In this document: positions 21,831 through 30,605 of the stretch, piece by piece
Position numbering within the stretch: position 1 is the stretch's first letter
How the letters are laid out: every line of letters begins with the position of its first letter
NCBI RefSeq assembly: GCF_011751765.2
Contig: NZ_CP061169.1
Coordinates: 1,364,001 to 1,428,000 of the forward strand
Origin: Paramicrobacterium chengjingii
GTDB lineage: Bacteria; Actinomycetota; Actinomycetes; Actinomycetales; Microbacteriaceae
Reading direction: 5' to 3'
Length of the DNA stretch: 64,000 nt
Notes under the pieces: generated by a model
The model's database searches: none
The model's input: the letters and a program-made list of their open reading frames with translations, nothing else
Told to the model about the DNA's origin: nothing
Made by a program: the position numbers and the translations under genes

Positions 21831-22699
21831 TGGCGCTAGGTTTCGGAACGATCCTCGGCGTCGGCGTAACGCTCATTGTGATCGCCGTCGTGTTTCCTCA
21901 AACCGCGCTGTTGAGCCGCCGAATGGCTCAGCCCGTGTTTGTAGACGACCTGCGAACGAGATTGTCGCTTGCCGGCATGGGGTCAGTTTCCGTCTCAGCG
22001 TTTATCGCGGTGTCGCTTTTAGTTGCAGCGCTTGTGGGCGGTATCGTGCATGCGGCGTTCGATATCATCGTACTGTCGCTGCTTGCCGCGCTCGCCAGCG
22101 CTCTCTCGCCCGCGGCTATCGTGACCTGGCGTGCACACGCGACGCGACGTGCGCATCGACTGCTGTGGCCCGACGTCGTTGATCACCTGGTGTCATCGAT
22201 TCGATCGGGAACTGCTCTCCCCGAAGCCGTTGCGCAACTCTCGGAAGCGGGGCCGGATGCCTTGAGAAGCTCATTCCGCTCGTTTGCGCATGACTACCGC
22301 ACATCTGCGTCGTTCACCGGCGCGCTCGACCGACTGAAGGGTGAGCTTGGCGACCCCGTCGCCGATCGGATCATCGAGACACTCAAGATGGCACGCGACG
22401 TGGGAGGCACAGAACTGCCCGGTGTGCTGCGCAGTCTTTCCGCGGCTATTCGCGAAGATTCAGGTATTCGCACGGAGGTGGATGCGCGACAATCCTGGGT
22501 GCGCAATGCAGCAAAGCTCGGAGTTGCCGCGCCGTGGCTCATCTTGTTTCTACTCGCCTCGCGACCCGAGGCCGCCGCCGCGTACAACTCGCCTCTTGGA
22601 GTGACCGTTATCGTGGTCGGCGCTGCGGTCTCGGTCATCGCCTATCGATTCATGCTTGCTCTTGGGCGGCTTCCCGAGGAACGGCGATGGTTTCGATGA
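21827..22699 (+). CDS. tadB: Tad pilus inner-membrane protein TadB
   Basis: A 290-residue protein of the GspF/PilC-like platform family. Two hydrophobic spans lie near the N-terminus (residues 3-22 and about 60-95). The cytoplasmic domain (ATRRAHRLLWPDVVDHLVSSIRSG..LPEAV) carries the classic pattern, and two further spans are near the C-terminus. The start overlaps the tadA stop by four bases. TadB and TadC form the inner-membrane platform that TadA drives. Confidence 0.87.
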   Translation: MMALGFGTILGVGVTLIVIAVVFPQTALLSRRMAQPVFVDDLRTRLSLAGMGSVSVSAFIAVSLLVAALVGGIVHAAFDIIVLSLLAALASALSPAAIVTWRAHATRRAHRLLWPDVVDHLVSSIRSGTALPEAVAQLSEAGPDALRSSFRSFAHDYRTSASFTGALDRLKGELGDPVADRIIETLKMARDVGGTELPGVLRSLSAAIREDSGIRTEVDARQSWVRNAAKLGVAAPWLILFLLASRPEAAAAYNSPLGVTVIVVGAAVSVIAYRFMLALGRLPEERRWFR

Positions 22700-23628
22700 C
22701 AAACACTGTGGGAGTCGCGCTGGTGTTTGGCTGCCTCCTCGGAACGGGACTGTGGTCTCTGAGCGCAGCTGTGCCGCAAATAGGAGCTCGCCGACTTTCC
22801 GAGCGGATCGCCCCGTATCTTCTCGACGTGTCTGACGAGGCGAGACAGCTCATGGAGCGTCGAGTTTCCGACCCTCTGCCGGTGCTGGGCCGCCTTTTGG
22901 GGCCGGTTCTCGGTAGAGCGGCGCGTGTGCTCTCTGCAGCGCTCGGCGGAAACGTCGCTGTCGAGAAGTGGCTATCGCAATCGGGATGGACCGTCAGTGT
23001 GCAGCAGTTTCGCACGCGGCAGGTTCTTGCGGGGGCCGCAGGGCTCGTGGGTGGCGCAGGGCTCGGGATTGCCTTCGCACAAAACGGGCGCACAGTAGTC
23101 GCTCTGTTGATGCCCCTCGCGCTCGCCGTAGCAGCGGTTGTGAGTTGCGACCTTCTGCTTCGCCGCCGAGCGGCGTCCCGTGTCGCACGCATCAGTGAAG
23201 AAGTCCCAACGGTTCTCGAGTTCCTCAGTTTGTCCCTTTCGGCGGGGGAGGGCCTCGTCGACGCCCTTCGGCGAGTGGCCGAGATCGGTTCGGGGGAGCT
23301 CAGCGTGGAGTTGAAGCGCGCTCTCGTCGATACCGCGGCCGGCAGTCCTGTTGCGATCGCATTGACACGATGCGCGGCTCGCGTTGACTCGCCTCCACTG
23401 ACACGGGCGGTCGAACAGATGTGTGCAGCGATGGAGCACGGGTCGCCCATCGCGCAAGTGCTTCGCGCGCAAGCGCAAGACGCCAGAGAAGAATTCAAAC
23501 GGAACCTTCTCGAAGCAGCAGGTCGCAAAGAAGTGGCGATGCTGGTGCCGCTTGTTCTTCTGATCCTGCCGCTTTCTATCGCTTTCGCGCTGCTCCCGGG
23601 AATTTTCGTGCTGCGCTCCGGATTCTGA
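22696..23628 (+). CDS. tadC: Tad pilus inner-membrane protein TadC
   Basis: A 310-residue paralogue of TadB. The start at 22696 (MTNTVG) is chosen because its ATGA overlaps the tadB stop; MVSM at 22687 is an alternative. An N-terminal span is followed by a long cytoplasmic part (VPTVLEFLSLSLSAGEGLVDALRR) typical of T2SSF domains, and two C-terminal spans (MLVPLVLLILPLSIAFALLP). It completes the platform in the order tadA-tadB-tadC. Confidence 0.87.
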   Translation: MTNTVGVALVFGCLLGTGLWSLSAAVPQIGARRLSERIAPYLLDVSDEARQLMERRVSDPLPVLGRLLGPVLGRAARVLSAALGGNVAVEKWLSQSGWTVSVQQFRTRQVLAGAAGLVGGAGLGIAFAQNGRTVVALLMPLALAVAAVVSCDLLLRRRAASRVARISEEVPTVLEFLSLSLSAGEGLVDALRRVAEIGSGELSVELKRALVDTAAGSPVAIALTRCAARVDSPPLTRAVEQMCAAMEHGSPIAQVLRAQAQDAREEFKRNLLEAAGRKEVAMLVPLVLLILPLSIAFALLPGIFVLRSGF

Positions 23629-23663
23629 CCACGCAAACCACAGCCAAGAAAGGCAAGGAAATC

Positions 23664-23837
23664 ATGAAAACACTGAGACGACGGATGCTCGACATCGCCG
23701 ACGAGACCGGAGATGTGCCGGGCTGGGTGCTGATTACATTGATGACGGCGGGCTTGGTGATTCTCATTTGGGGACTGGCTGGTCCGGCTCTGAGCGCGAT
23801 ATTCGAGCAGGCGATCGCGAAAGTCACTGGGATGTGA
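23664..23837 (+). CDS. flp: Flp-type pilin
   Basis: A 57-residue prepilin with an AAGGAAA site upstream. A basic and acidic leader (MKTLRRRMLDIADETGDVPGW) precedes one long hydrophobic helix (VLITLMTAGLVILIWGLAGPALSAIF). It is shorter than many pilins. The Gly within the leader could mark prepilin cleavage, but no tight GxxxxEF motif is seen. As the major subunit it would form the Flp fibre. Confidence 0.78.
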   Translation: MKTLRRRMLDIADETGDVPGWVLITLMTAGLVILIWGLAGPALSAIFEQAIAKVTGM

Positions 23838-23841
23838 CGGC

Positions 23842-24237
23842 GTGGGTAGTTTCCAGAGAATCCGTGGAGACGAGGGCTCAGCCGTCGCCGAGTTCTCGCT
23901 CGTCGCTGGGCTGCTGACCCTGCTCACCATGAGTGTGATCCAGCTGAGCCTCGGGCTACTGGTGCGCAATACGGTTCTGGATGCGGCAGCTGAGGGTGCT
24001 CGAACGGCGGCATTGGCCGATACGTCACTCTCCGATGGCATTGCACATACACGACAGCTCATTACCACGGCCATCGGCTCTGACTATGCACGGCACATTG
24101 ACGTGAGTTATCAGAACTGGAATGGGCAGCCGTGCACCGTGGTGACCGTGACGACGACGTTACCAATCATCGGGTTGATTGGAATTGAACAGGGCCTGGA
24201 GGTGTCTGGGCATGCGGCGCGTGAAACCCTGGACTGA
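23842..24237 (+). CDS. tadE: TadE-like minor pilin
   Basis: A 131-residue protein with a GTG start four bases after the pilin stop. The leader region has RGDEGSAVAEFSLVAGLLTLL: DEGS-AVAEF is the TadE signature of short leader plus Glu-Phe before the hydrophobic helix. A conserved AAEGARTAAL follows. The C-terminal part is beta-rich with a CTVVTVTTTL segment. It acts in pilus assembly or initiation at the membrane. Confidence 0.85.
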   Translation: MGSFQRIRGDEGSAVAEFSLVAGLLTLLTMSVIQLSLGLLVRNTVLDAAAEGARTAALADTSLSDGIAHTRQLITTAIGSDYARHIDVSYQNWNGQPCTVVTVTTTLPIIGLIGIEQGLEVSGHAARETLD

Positions 24238-24679
24238 GGGTATGAATGATGATCGGGGATCGGCATCCCTCGAATTCATCACTGCCGGACTCGTTCTACT
24301 CGTTCCTCTTGTGTACCTTGTCATCGCCCTCGCTCAGATCCAAGGTGGCTCATTGGCAGTCACTGGCGCGGCGAGACAGGCCGCTCGTGTGTTCGTGCTC
24401 GCCGACTCACCGGCCGACGCGCATGAGCGCGTCGAAGCTGCCGTGCGGGTTAGCCTCGCTGACTTTGGAGTGGCCGCAGATGATGCCCACGTCACGGTCA
24501 CCTGCTCTGCGGGTGCCGGAGCAGAATGCCTCGCTCGCGGCGAAGTCGTGACAGTGACGGTGAATGCGACCGTGCCGCTGCCGTTGGTTCCAGACATCTT
24601 GGATGTTCAGTCAGCAGCGAGCGTGCCTGTTCAGGCACGTGCCGTCCAGAAGGTGTCGCGATTTTGGGGTGCGCCGTGA
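24212..24679 (+). CDS. Second TadE/TadF-like protein
   Basis: A 155-residue protein overlapping tadE. The start at 24212 has GGAGGT eight bases upstream and gives a basic leader (MRRVKPW) before DRGSASLEF and a hydrophobic helix. MNDDRG at 24242 is an alternative. It continues with AARQAARVFVLAD and a beta-rich tail with two Cys. The SASLEF signature and gene order identify a minor pseudopilin. Confidence 0.8.
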   Translation: MRRVKPWTEGMNDDRGSASLEFITAGLVLLVPLVYLVIALAQIQGGSLAVTGAARQAARVFVLADSPADAHERVEAAVRVSLADFGVAADDAHVTVTCSAGAGAECLARGEVVTVTVNATVPLPLVPDILDVQSAASVPVQARAVQKVSRFWGAP

Positions 24680-25119
24680 GACCCCCGAACGCGAATGATG
24701 AGGAGGGCTCGACCCTCATTCTCACGATCTTCTACGGTGTTTTGGCTCTGCTTTTGATTCTCATTGTGGCGGCCGTGACGTCGCTGTATCTCGAGCGCAA
24801 GCAACTGTTCAGCATCGCTGATGCGGCGTCGCTTGTTGGTGCTGAAGCATTCTCCCTTGCCGATGTCAGCGCAGATGACGGTGGCGGGCCGACACTGTCG
24901 CTGAGTCCGAGTGACGTCAATTCCGCCGTATCCGATTTTCTCGATGATCCGACGTTCGCCTCCGTGGATGGGTTGATCCTCGAACGAGCCACCAGTGTCG
25001 ACGGTGTGAGCGCGACAGTCACTGTGTCGCGTTGGTGGCGACCTCCTGTTCTCACGCTGTTCGTGCCGCAGGGCATCAGGGTGGAGGCCACGAGCGTCGC
25101 TCGGTCAGTCTTTGAATAG
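24676..25119 (+). CDS. TadG-like pilus-assembly protein
   Basis: A 147-residue protein starting at GTG with GTGA overlap. EEGSTLILTIFYGVLALLLILIVAAVTSLYLERK combines a short acidic leader with one long membrane helix, followed by DAASLVGAEAF, the usual pattern of the actinobacterial Flp assembly TadG-like family (helicase-linked Rv3654c type). The rest is extracytoplasmic and beta-rich. It ends the visible tad operon, 14 bases from the convergent transporter gene. Confidence 0.78.
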   Translation: MRPPNANDEEGSTLILTIFYGVLALLLILIVAAVTSLYLERKQLFSIADAASLVGAEAFSLADVSADDGGGPTLSLSPSDVNSAVSDFLDDPTFASVDGLILERATSVDGVSATVTVSRWWRPPVLTLFVPQGIRVEATSVARSVFE

Positions 25120-25132
25120 CAGCATCCGTCGT

Positions 25133-26377
25133 TCACCCACCTCGATGTGGCTTTTCGATATAGCGGGGGAGCCACGTCGCCATCACTCCGACTCCGACAA
25201 CCGCGAGTCCACCGAGTGTGCCCGCGGCCACCGCGATTGACGCGACGGCTGTGATTCCGGCGATAAGCAGCGGACTCGTTGCCGCGCCGGCATCCGTCAC
25301 GAATCTCCAGGCGCCGAGGAACGGTGCTGGATTTCGGGTGCCTGCTAGATCAGCGCCCAGAGTCATCAGAATGCCGCTGCTCATTCCATTGGCGATCGCG
25401 AGTAGTCCGGCCGCGATGCACATCCAGACGATAGCTTCCGAAGCATCATGAGTCAGTGCAAGCATCGCCAAACCTGCGCCGAGCCCAATCATCGGTGGAA
25501 GCGCGCCCCAGAGGCGACCATAGCGATCCATGATGTGCCCGCTCAGATAAAAGAGCGCGAAATCGAGGGCACCAGCCAACCCGATGATCAAGGCGGTGGA
25601 TGCCTCATCAACGCCGAGGCTCACCGCCCAGAGCGGAATGATCACCGTGCGCGCGGACCGCAATGCGGAGAGGATGGCGGCTCCGGCACCGACGGTTCCG
25701 AGCACCCGGCGGTTGCTCGTTATCGTCGAGACGATTCCCATCGGGGCAACAGCGATTTCCTGAGTCGACGTCTCGCGATCGGTTCGCCGTGCGCGCAGCA
25801 CCTTTTCTGGATCGGGGAGTACGAGAAGCACAATGGCTGCGCTCATGCAGAACACGACCATCGTCCAATACACACCCGCCATTCCACCCGTGAGATGGAT
25901 GATCGGAGCAGAGAGGAGCGGTCCGATGAAATGCCCGCCGCGAAATACCCCGCCGAGTAGTGAGAGCGATCGCGCTCGATACCTCAGCGGAACGTACGTC
26001 GTCATGAATGCATGTCGGGCAAGAGCAAACACGGCTGTCGCGAGACCGAGCACGAACACGCCGATGCCCAGCACTATCGGATTCGGAGCGAGCATGATCA
26101 CAACTGCAGCGACGAGAGCGACTGCCACGGCCGTGATCATCGCGGTTCTCTCCCCGATGCGACTCACGAGGATGCCGCTGGGGATGTCGCCGATCAGCTC
26201 ACCGATCTTGAGCATGGCCGCTATGGCGCCAGCAAACGCGATCGTGGCACCGAGGCTCGATGCCGCTGCCGGAATCAGAGGAATGAGGGCGCCTTCGCCA
26301 ATGCCGAACAGCAGAGTCGGAAGGTACACAGCGGCAGCGACAGTGCGTAGTGAGAACCCACGATCATCGACGGCCAT
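25133..26377 (-). CDS. MFS transporter
   Basis: A 414-residue membrane protein with about 12 spans. Motif A-like RIGERTAMI lies between spans 2 and 3, and a similar DRYGRLWGAL between 8 and 9. This is the layout of a drug/proton or sugar-efflux family member. The substrate cannot be deduced. A YIEKPHRGG tail is cytosolic. It is convergent with the tad operon and divergent from prfB with 58 bases between. Confidence 0.85.
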   Translation of the reverse strand: MAVDDRGFSLRTVAAAVYLPTLLFGIGEGALIPLIPAAASSLGATIAFAGAIAAMLKIGELIGDIPSGILVSRIGERTAMITAVAVALVAAVVIMLAPNPIVLGIGVFVLGLATAVFALARHAFMTTYVPLRYRARSLSLLGGVFRGGHFIGPLLSAPIIHLTGGMAGVYWTMVVFCMSAAIVLLVLPDPEKVLRARRTDRETSTQEIAVAPMGIVSTITSNRRVLGTVGAGAAILSALRSARTVIIPLWAVSLGVDEASTALIIGLAGALDFALFYLSGHIMDRYGRLWGALPPMIGLGAGLAMLALTHDASEAIVWMCIAAGLLAIANGMSSGILMTLGADLAGTRNPAPFLGAWRFVTDAGAATSPLLIAGITAVASIAVAAGTLGGLAVVGVGVMATWLPRYIEKPHRGG

Positions 26378-26420
26378 AACGAGCCCAGCCTAATCTCGCG
26401 CGACGCTCGCGGCGGCACTG

Positions 26421-26426
26421 TAGTGT
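26421..26426 (+). promoter_or_regulatory. -10-like TAGTGT before prfB
   Basis: TANNNT placed nine bases before the prfB ATG with no ribosome site between, predicting a leaderless transcript. Confidence 0.4.
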
Positions 26427-26435
26427 TGTGACACG

Positions 26436-27545
26436 ATGCTAGAGCTCGATTTGAGCGCGGAGATTGCCGCGCTGCGCACAACGTTCGCCGATATTCGAAC
26501 GGTTCTTGACGTAGATAAACTGACCGCAGATGTTGCAGAGCTGAGTGACAAAGCGGCCGAGCCCGATCTGTGGAACGATCCCGAGCAGGCGCAGCAGGTG
26601 ACGAGCCGCCTCAGCCACGCACAGGCAGATTTGAAGCGCATAGCGAGCGTTGAACAGCAGATTGACGACCTCGAAGTGCTCATTGAGCTTGCTAACGAGG
26701 CAGACGACGAAGACTCAGCTCAGGAAGCCCGCGGTGAGCTCTCCAGTCTGCAGAAGACGATCGCCGACCTCGAGATTCAGACGATGCTGAACGGCGAATA
26801 CGATGCCCGGCCAGCGGTTGTCACGATCAGGGCCGGCGCTGGAGGTGTCGACGCGGCCGACTTCGCCGACATGCTGCTGCGCATGTATGTGCGGTGGGCT
26901 GAACATCACGGCTACGCGGCAAAGGTGCTCGACACCAGCTACGCGGAGGAAGCCGGCATTAAGTCAGCAACATTCGAGGTCGATGCATCGTATGCCTTCG
27001 GCAAGCTTTCGATCGAGGCAGGCACCCACCGGCTCGTGCGTATGAGCCCATTCAACTCTGCAGGCAAGAGGCAGACGAGCTTCGCCGCCGTCGAGGTGAT
27101 TCCCTTGATGGAAGAGGCGAAAGAGGTCGACATTCCCGACACCGACATTCGCATCGACGTGTTTCGATCGTCTGGCCCTGGCGGACAGTCGGTGAACACC
27201 ACAGACTCGGCCGTGCGCATCACGCACATTCCCACGGGGATTGTCGTCTCGATGCAGAACGAAAAGAGCCAGATTCAGAACCGTGCGGCCGCAATGCGCG
27301 TGTTGCAATCGAGACTCCTGCTGATGCAGCGCGAACAGGAAGCCGCGAAGAAGAAGGAACTCGCCGGAAGCATCACAGCGAGCTGGGGAGACCAGATGCG
27401 TTCGTACGTGCTGGCACCGTACCAAATGGTCAAGGACCTCAGAACCGAGTATGAGGTGAACAACCCGAGCAGTGTTTTCGATGGCGACCTCGACGGGTTC
27501 ATCGCGGCAGGTATTCGCTGGCGCTCAATGAAAGTTGCGGAATAG
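26436..27545 (+). CDS. prfB: Peptide chain release factor 2
   Basis: A 369-residue class I release factor for UAA and UGA. The GGQ motif (SGPGGQSVN, around residue 250) triggers hydrolysis, and the SPF tripeptide (MSPFNSAG) is the RF2 stop-codon anticodon. An N-terminal coiled domain and [10 protein letters not shown] precede them. The frame is continuous, so the programmed +1 frameshift known from E. coli prfB is absent. It heads the conserved cluster prfB-ftsE-ftsX-smpB-ssrA. Confidence 0.97.
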   Translation: MLELDLSAEIAALRTTFADIRTVLDVDKLTADVAELSDKAAEPDLWNDPEQAQQVTSRLSHAQADLKRIASVEQQIDDLEVLIELANEADDEDSAQEARGELSSLQKTIADLEIQTMLNGEYDARPAVVTIRAGAGGVDAADFADMLLRMYVRWAEHHGYAAKVLDTSYAEEAGIKSATFEVDASYAFGKLSIEAGTHRLVRMSPFNSAGKRQTSFAAVEVIPLMEEAKEVDIPDTDIRIDVFRSSGPGGQSVNTTDSAVRITHIPTGIVVSMQNEKSQIQNRAAAMRVLQSRLLLMQREQEAAKKKELAGSITASWGDQMRSYVLAPYQMVKDLRTEYEVNNPSSVFDGDLDGFIAAGIRWRSMKVAE

Positions 27546-27599
27546 CTGAATCCGTCGTGCCCGGGGCGAGTCGCTCCGCCGGTTGACGTGCTCTCTGCT

Positions 27600-27605
27600 T
27601 AGGCT
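27600..27605 (+). promoter_or_regulatory. -10-like TAGGCT before ftsE
   Basis: TAGGCT lies nine bases before the ftsE ATG. GGAGA in between could serve as a weak ribosome site, so leaderless initiation is likely but not certain. Confidence 0.35.
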
Positions 27606-27614
27606 CGGAGAGTC

Positions 27615-28580
27615 ATGATTCGATTCGACAAAGTCACCAAGAAATACCCCGGCAACCCTCGCCCGGCGCTGAATGGCGTGCAGCTTGAGGTGGAGCGCGG
27701 GGAGTTTGTGTTTCTCGTCGGTGCGTCCGGCTCAGGTAAATCGAGCTGCCTGCAGCTGATACTCAAGGAGCAACGACCGTCAAAGGGAACCGTTCACGTA
27801 CTTGGGCATGACCTCGGATCGATCTCAAACCGCAAAGTTCCGTATTTCCGCCGCAATCTCGGCGTCGTCTTTCAAGATTTTCGACTCCTGACGACGAAGA
27901 CTGTGTTTCAGAACGTCGCCTTCTCGCTTCAGGTCATCGGCAAGTCGCGAGGGTTCGTGCAAGAAGCCGTTCCTGATGTGCTGAAGCTCGTGGGACTCGA
28001 CGGCAAGGGCGGCAGGATGCCTCACGAACTCTCGGGGGGAGAGCAGCAGCGAGTCGCCATTGCGCGCGCCGTAGTCAACAAGCCTCAGATTCTTCTGGCG
28101 GACGAGCCGACAGGTAACCTCGACCCCGCGACGAGCGCCGGAATCATGCAATTGCTTGAGCGCATCAACGGCAATGGCACGACCGTGGTCATGGCTACTC
28201 ATGAGGCGGCAATCGTCGACAGGATGCGCCGACGCGTTATCGAGCTCGTTGACGGTCGAATGGTCCGCGACGAGACACGAGGTGGCTACGGGGATACGGC
28301 GTCGATCATCGACATCACTCCGCTTCCCGAGCGCGGGGAGCAAGCGGCTATTGCGAAGGTCGAAGCCGAAGAAGCGGCTTCGACCCCTGATACGCACTCT
28401 GTTGCTGTGCCCGTGACAGTTGAGTCAGTGCCGGATGCGGAACCCGCGCCGACCGGCGAGTCAGGGGCGCCGAACACACCTGATGACACTTCGGAGCATC
28501 TCTCCCTTGCCGAAAGGCTGGGGCTGCGCACAAAGAACGACTCCGGTGACGACGAGCAGAACGTGGGGCCGACTCAATGA
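27615..28580 (+). CDS. ftsE: Cell division ATP-binding protein FtsE with long tail
   Basis: A 321-residue ABC ATPase: Walker A GASGSGKSS, Q-loop region VVFQDFRLL, signature LSGGEQQR and Walker B ILLADEPTGN. The ATPase domain ends by about residue 225. The remaining 95 residues are acidic and Pro/Glu/Ala-rich, ending in a short conserved-looking helix LSLAERLGLR. Most FtsE proteins are about 225-230 residues, so the tail is an addition. FtsEX regulates cell-wall hydrolases at division. The stop overlaps ftsX. Confidence 0.95.
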   Translation: MIRFDKVTKKYPGNPRPALNGVQLEVERGEFVFLVGASGSGKSSCLQLILKEQRPSKGTVHVLGHDLGSISNRKVPYFRRNLGVVFQDFRLLTTKTVFQNVAFSLQVIGKSRGFVQEAVPDVLKLVGLDGKGGRMPHELSGGEQQRVAIARAVVNKPQILLADEPTGNLDPATSAGIMQLLERINGNGTTVVMATHEAAIVDRMRRRVIELVDGRMVRDETRGGYGDTASIIDITPLPERGEQAAIAKVEAEEAASTPDTHSVAVPVTVESVPDAEPAPTGESGAPNTPDDTSEHLSLAERLGLRTKNDSGDDEQNVGPTQ

Positions 28581-29496
28581 GGCTGAACCTGGTCCTCTCC
28601 GAGGCGCTCAACGGCCTGCGGCGCAACGCTTCGATGGTGATATCGGTGATTCTCGTCACCTTCATCTCACTGACATTCGTTGGAACTGCTGCGCTCATGC
28701 AGATGCAGATCGGCCAGATGAAGAACTACTGGTACGACCGCGCGCAGGTCGCGATCTACATGTGCACCGAGACTGATGCCGCCGTGGACGCCGCGTGTGC
28801 TGGTGGTGCTGCCACAGACGAGCAACTCGCCGATGTGAAAGCACAGCTCGAGGACGAGACGCTGTCCAGTACATCCAGGAGTATTACTTCGAAGACCACG
28901 AGCAGGCGTACAAGAACTTCTCACAGCAGTTTGAGGGCAACGAGATGACAGAGCTCGTCACCCCTGAACAGTTCAACCAGACGTACTGGGTGAATCTCAA
29001 AGACCCATCGCAGTCCGCTGTGCTCATCGAAGCGTTCTCAGATACTCCTGGAGTGGAGTCCGTCACCGACCAGCGTCAGTATCTGGATCAGATTTTCAGC
29101 GTTCTCAATATCGCCAGTTACTCCGCCATCGGTATTGCGAGTTTGATGCTTATTGCAGCGGTGCTGCTGATCGCGACGACGATTCGACTATCGGCGTTTT
29201 CCCGGCGGAAGGAGATCGGCATCATGCGGCTCGTCGGGGCGTCGAACCGGTTCATTCAAACGCCATTCATTCTCGAGGGCGTTTTCTCGGCGGTCATCGG
29301 TTCAGTTCTCGCAGGGGGAGCCGTTGTCGCTCTTGTGCACTTCTTCGTACAGGGCTATCTCGCCCCACGACTTTTGTTCATTGCATTCGTTGACGTGAAG
29401 GATTCGCTTCTCGTGGTTCCGCTCTTGGTCGTTATCGGCATCCTGCTTGCGGCGTTGAGCGCCAATTTCGCCATCAAGCGTTACCTCAAGATTTAG
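28577..29496 (+). pseudogene. ftsX: ftsX, interrupted by a 1-nt frameshift
   Basis: FtsX has four spans and an extracellular loop that contacts peptidoglycan hydrolase regulators. The N-terminal part (MRLNLVLSEALNGLRRN, first span and start of the loop) is in one frame up to about 28867. The rest (QYIQEYYFEDHEQAYKNF, then three spans ending KRYLKI) is in the next frame. Adding one C to the CC at 28866-28867 restores CTG TCC CAG TAC and a 306-residue protein. Either a real mutation or a sequencing error. The remainder is well preserved. Confidence 0.85.
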
Positions 29497-29582
29497 GCGC
29501 TCGGCTGATACACTGATGGGCTGCCTGCGCGAGATCGCGGGCAGCATCCATGACCGCATCTGAAAGACCCCCGGAGTTCATC

Positions 29583-30059
29583 GTGCCCAAGGAACGAGGC
29601 GAGAAAGTCGTTGCCACAAACCGCAAGGCACGTCATGACTATCTCATTGAAGACACGTACGAGGCCGGTCTCGTTCTCTGGGGCACCGAGGTAAAGGCGC
29701 TGCGAGAGGGCCGAGCGTCACTCGTCGACGGCTACGCATACATCGACAACGGTGAAGCATGGCTGGATGCCGTGCACATCCCCGAGTACATTCAGGGCAC
29801 ATGGACGAATCACTCGCCTCGCCGCAAACGAAAGCTGCTATTGCACCGGCAGCAGATCACCCGCATCAGCCACAAAATCGCACCGGGCGGCTACACGCTC
29901 GTTCCCTTGAAGATCTACTTCTCCGACGGGCGAGCAAAGGTCGAGATCGCGGTCGCCAAGGGCAAGCGCGAGTTCGATAAACGGCAGGCGCTGCGGGAGA
30001 GACAAGACAAGCGTGAGGCCGAGCGGGCAATGGCACAGCGCAATCGCCTCGGCGACTGA
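29583..30059 (+). CDS. smpB: SsrA-binding protein SmpB
   Basis: A 158-residue protein. The GTG at 29583 ([20 protein letters not shown]) fits the family N-terminus and has GGAG six bases upstream; an ATG at 29550 would add an unusual 11-residue extension. Conserved elements include [17 protein letters not shown], the [23 protein letters not shown] core, and a C-terminal Arg/Lys-rich helix ([21 protein letters not shown]) that enters the ribosome mRNA channel. It binds tmRNA encoded directly downstream. Confidence 0.97.
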   Translation: MPKERGEKVVATNRKARHDYLIEDTYEAGLVLWGTEVKALREGRASLVDGYAYIDNGEAWLDAVHIPEYIQGTWTNHSPRRKRKLLLHRQQITRISHKIAPGGYTLVPLKIYFSDGRAKVEIAVAKGKREFDKRQALRERQDKREAERAMAQRNRLGD

Positions 30060-30164
30060 GCGTGTTAGACTACAAAGCTGCATCCTGGTGATGCATTGCC
30101 GGTGGAAAACCGGATTTGGTAAGTAAACAGCGTGTGATGTTGGTCCGCTCAAAAGAGCGCGCAT

Positions 30165-30535
30165 GGGGATGATCGGTTTCGACACTGCCTGTGAGACTGC
30201 GAGAAGCGGGCCGAGGATCTAGGGTTATCTCGTTAACGCTCCCTGGAAACCAATAAGTGCCAACTCAAAGCGCACTGACTTCGCCCTCGCTGCGTAAGCG
30301 AGCTCGATAGTCCGTCAGACCGTGGTTGTTCCCGACACGGATCCTGGCGTCATTAAGGGGACTTGCTGCGCGTCGTCGCCTGAGCGGCGTGCGGGACTTT
30401 TTTCAGGCTGGGCCCGTCGACTTAGATGCCTGTGGCAAAGGTCGGGGCCGAGCAGAACGCTTGACACAGGCTACGCCCGTAGAAGGCGTGGAATCTCAGC
30501 AGTGGACGGGGGTTCAATTCCCCCCATCTCCACCA
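30165..30535 (+). ncRNA. ssrA: tmRNA (trans-translation)
   Basis: It begins GGGGATGATCGGTTTCGACA and ends in the T-arm GGGGGTTCAATTCCCCCC followed by ATCTCCACCA, so the tRNA-like acceptor closes between the two ends and CCA is encoded. The tag frame reads ANSKRTDFALAA then TAA, close to the ADSNQRDFALAA type of actinobacteria. The length of 371 nt is normal. A -10-like TAGACT at 30065 and a hairpin before the 5' end suggest a processed precursor. Confidence 0.95.
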
Positions 30536-30568
30536 TCGGCCATCATCACACGTTGTCTACTTAAAAAA

Positions 30569-30592
30569 GGCCGCCCGACGGGCGGCCTTTTT
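30569..30592 (+). terminator. Intrinsic terminator of ssrA
   Basis: GGCCGCCC-GAC-GGGCGGCC followed by TTTTT and preceded by AAAAAA. An 8-bp GC-rich stem with a three-base loop. The A-run on the 5' side lets it serve the convergent hisN gene as well. Confidence 0.93.
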
Positions 30593-30605
30593 GCTGTGCG
30601 CGCGG

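Noticed and set aside
22650..24074. Long leftward frame of 474 residues opposite tadC, flp and tadE
   Set aside because: Ser/Arg/Ala-rich antisense shadow in high-GC DNA; the opposite strand carries three well-supported genes.
26436..26520. Programmed frameshift of prfB
   Set aside because: The frame is continuous from ATG to stop, with no internal TGA near the start.
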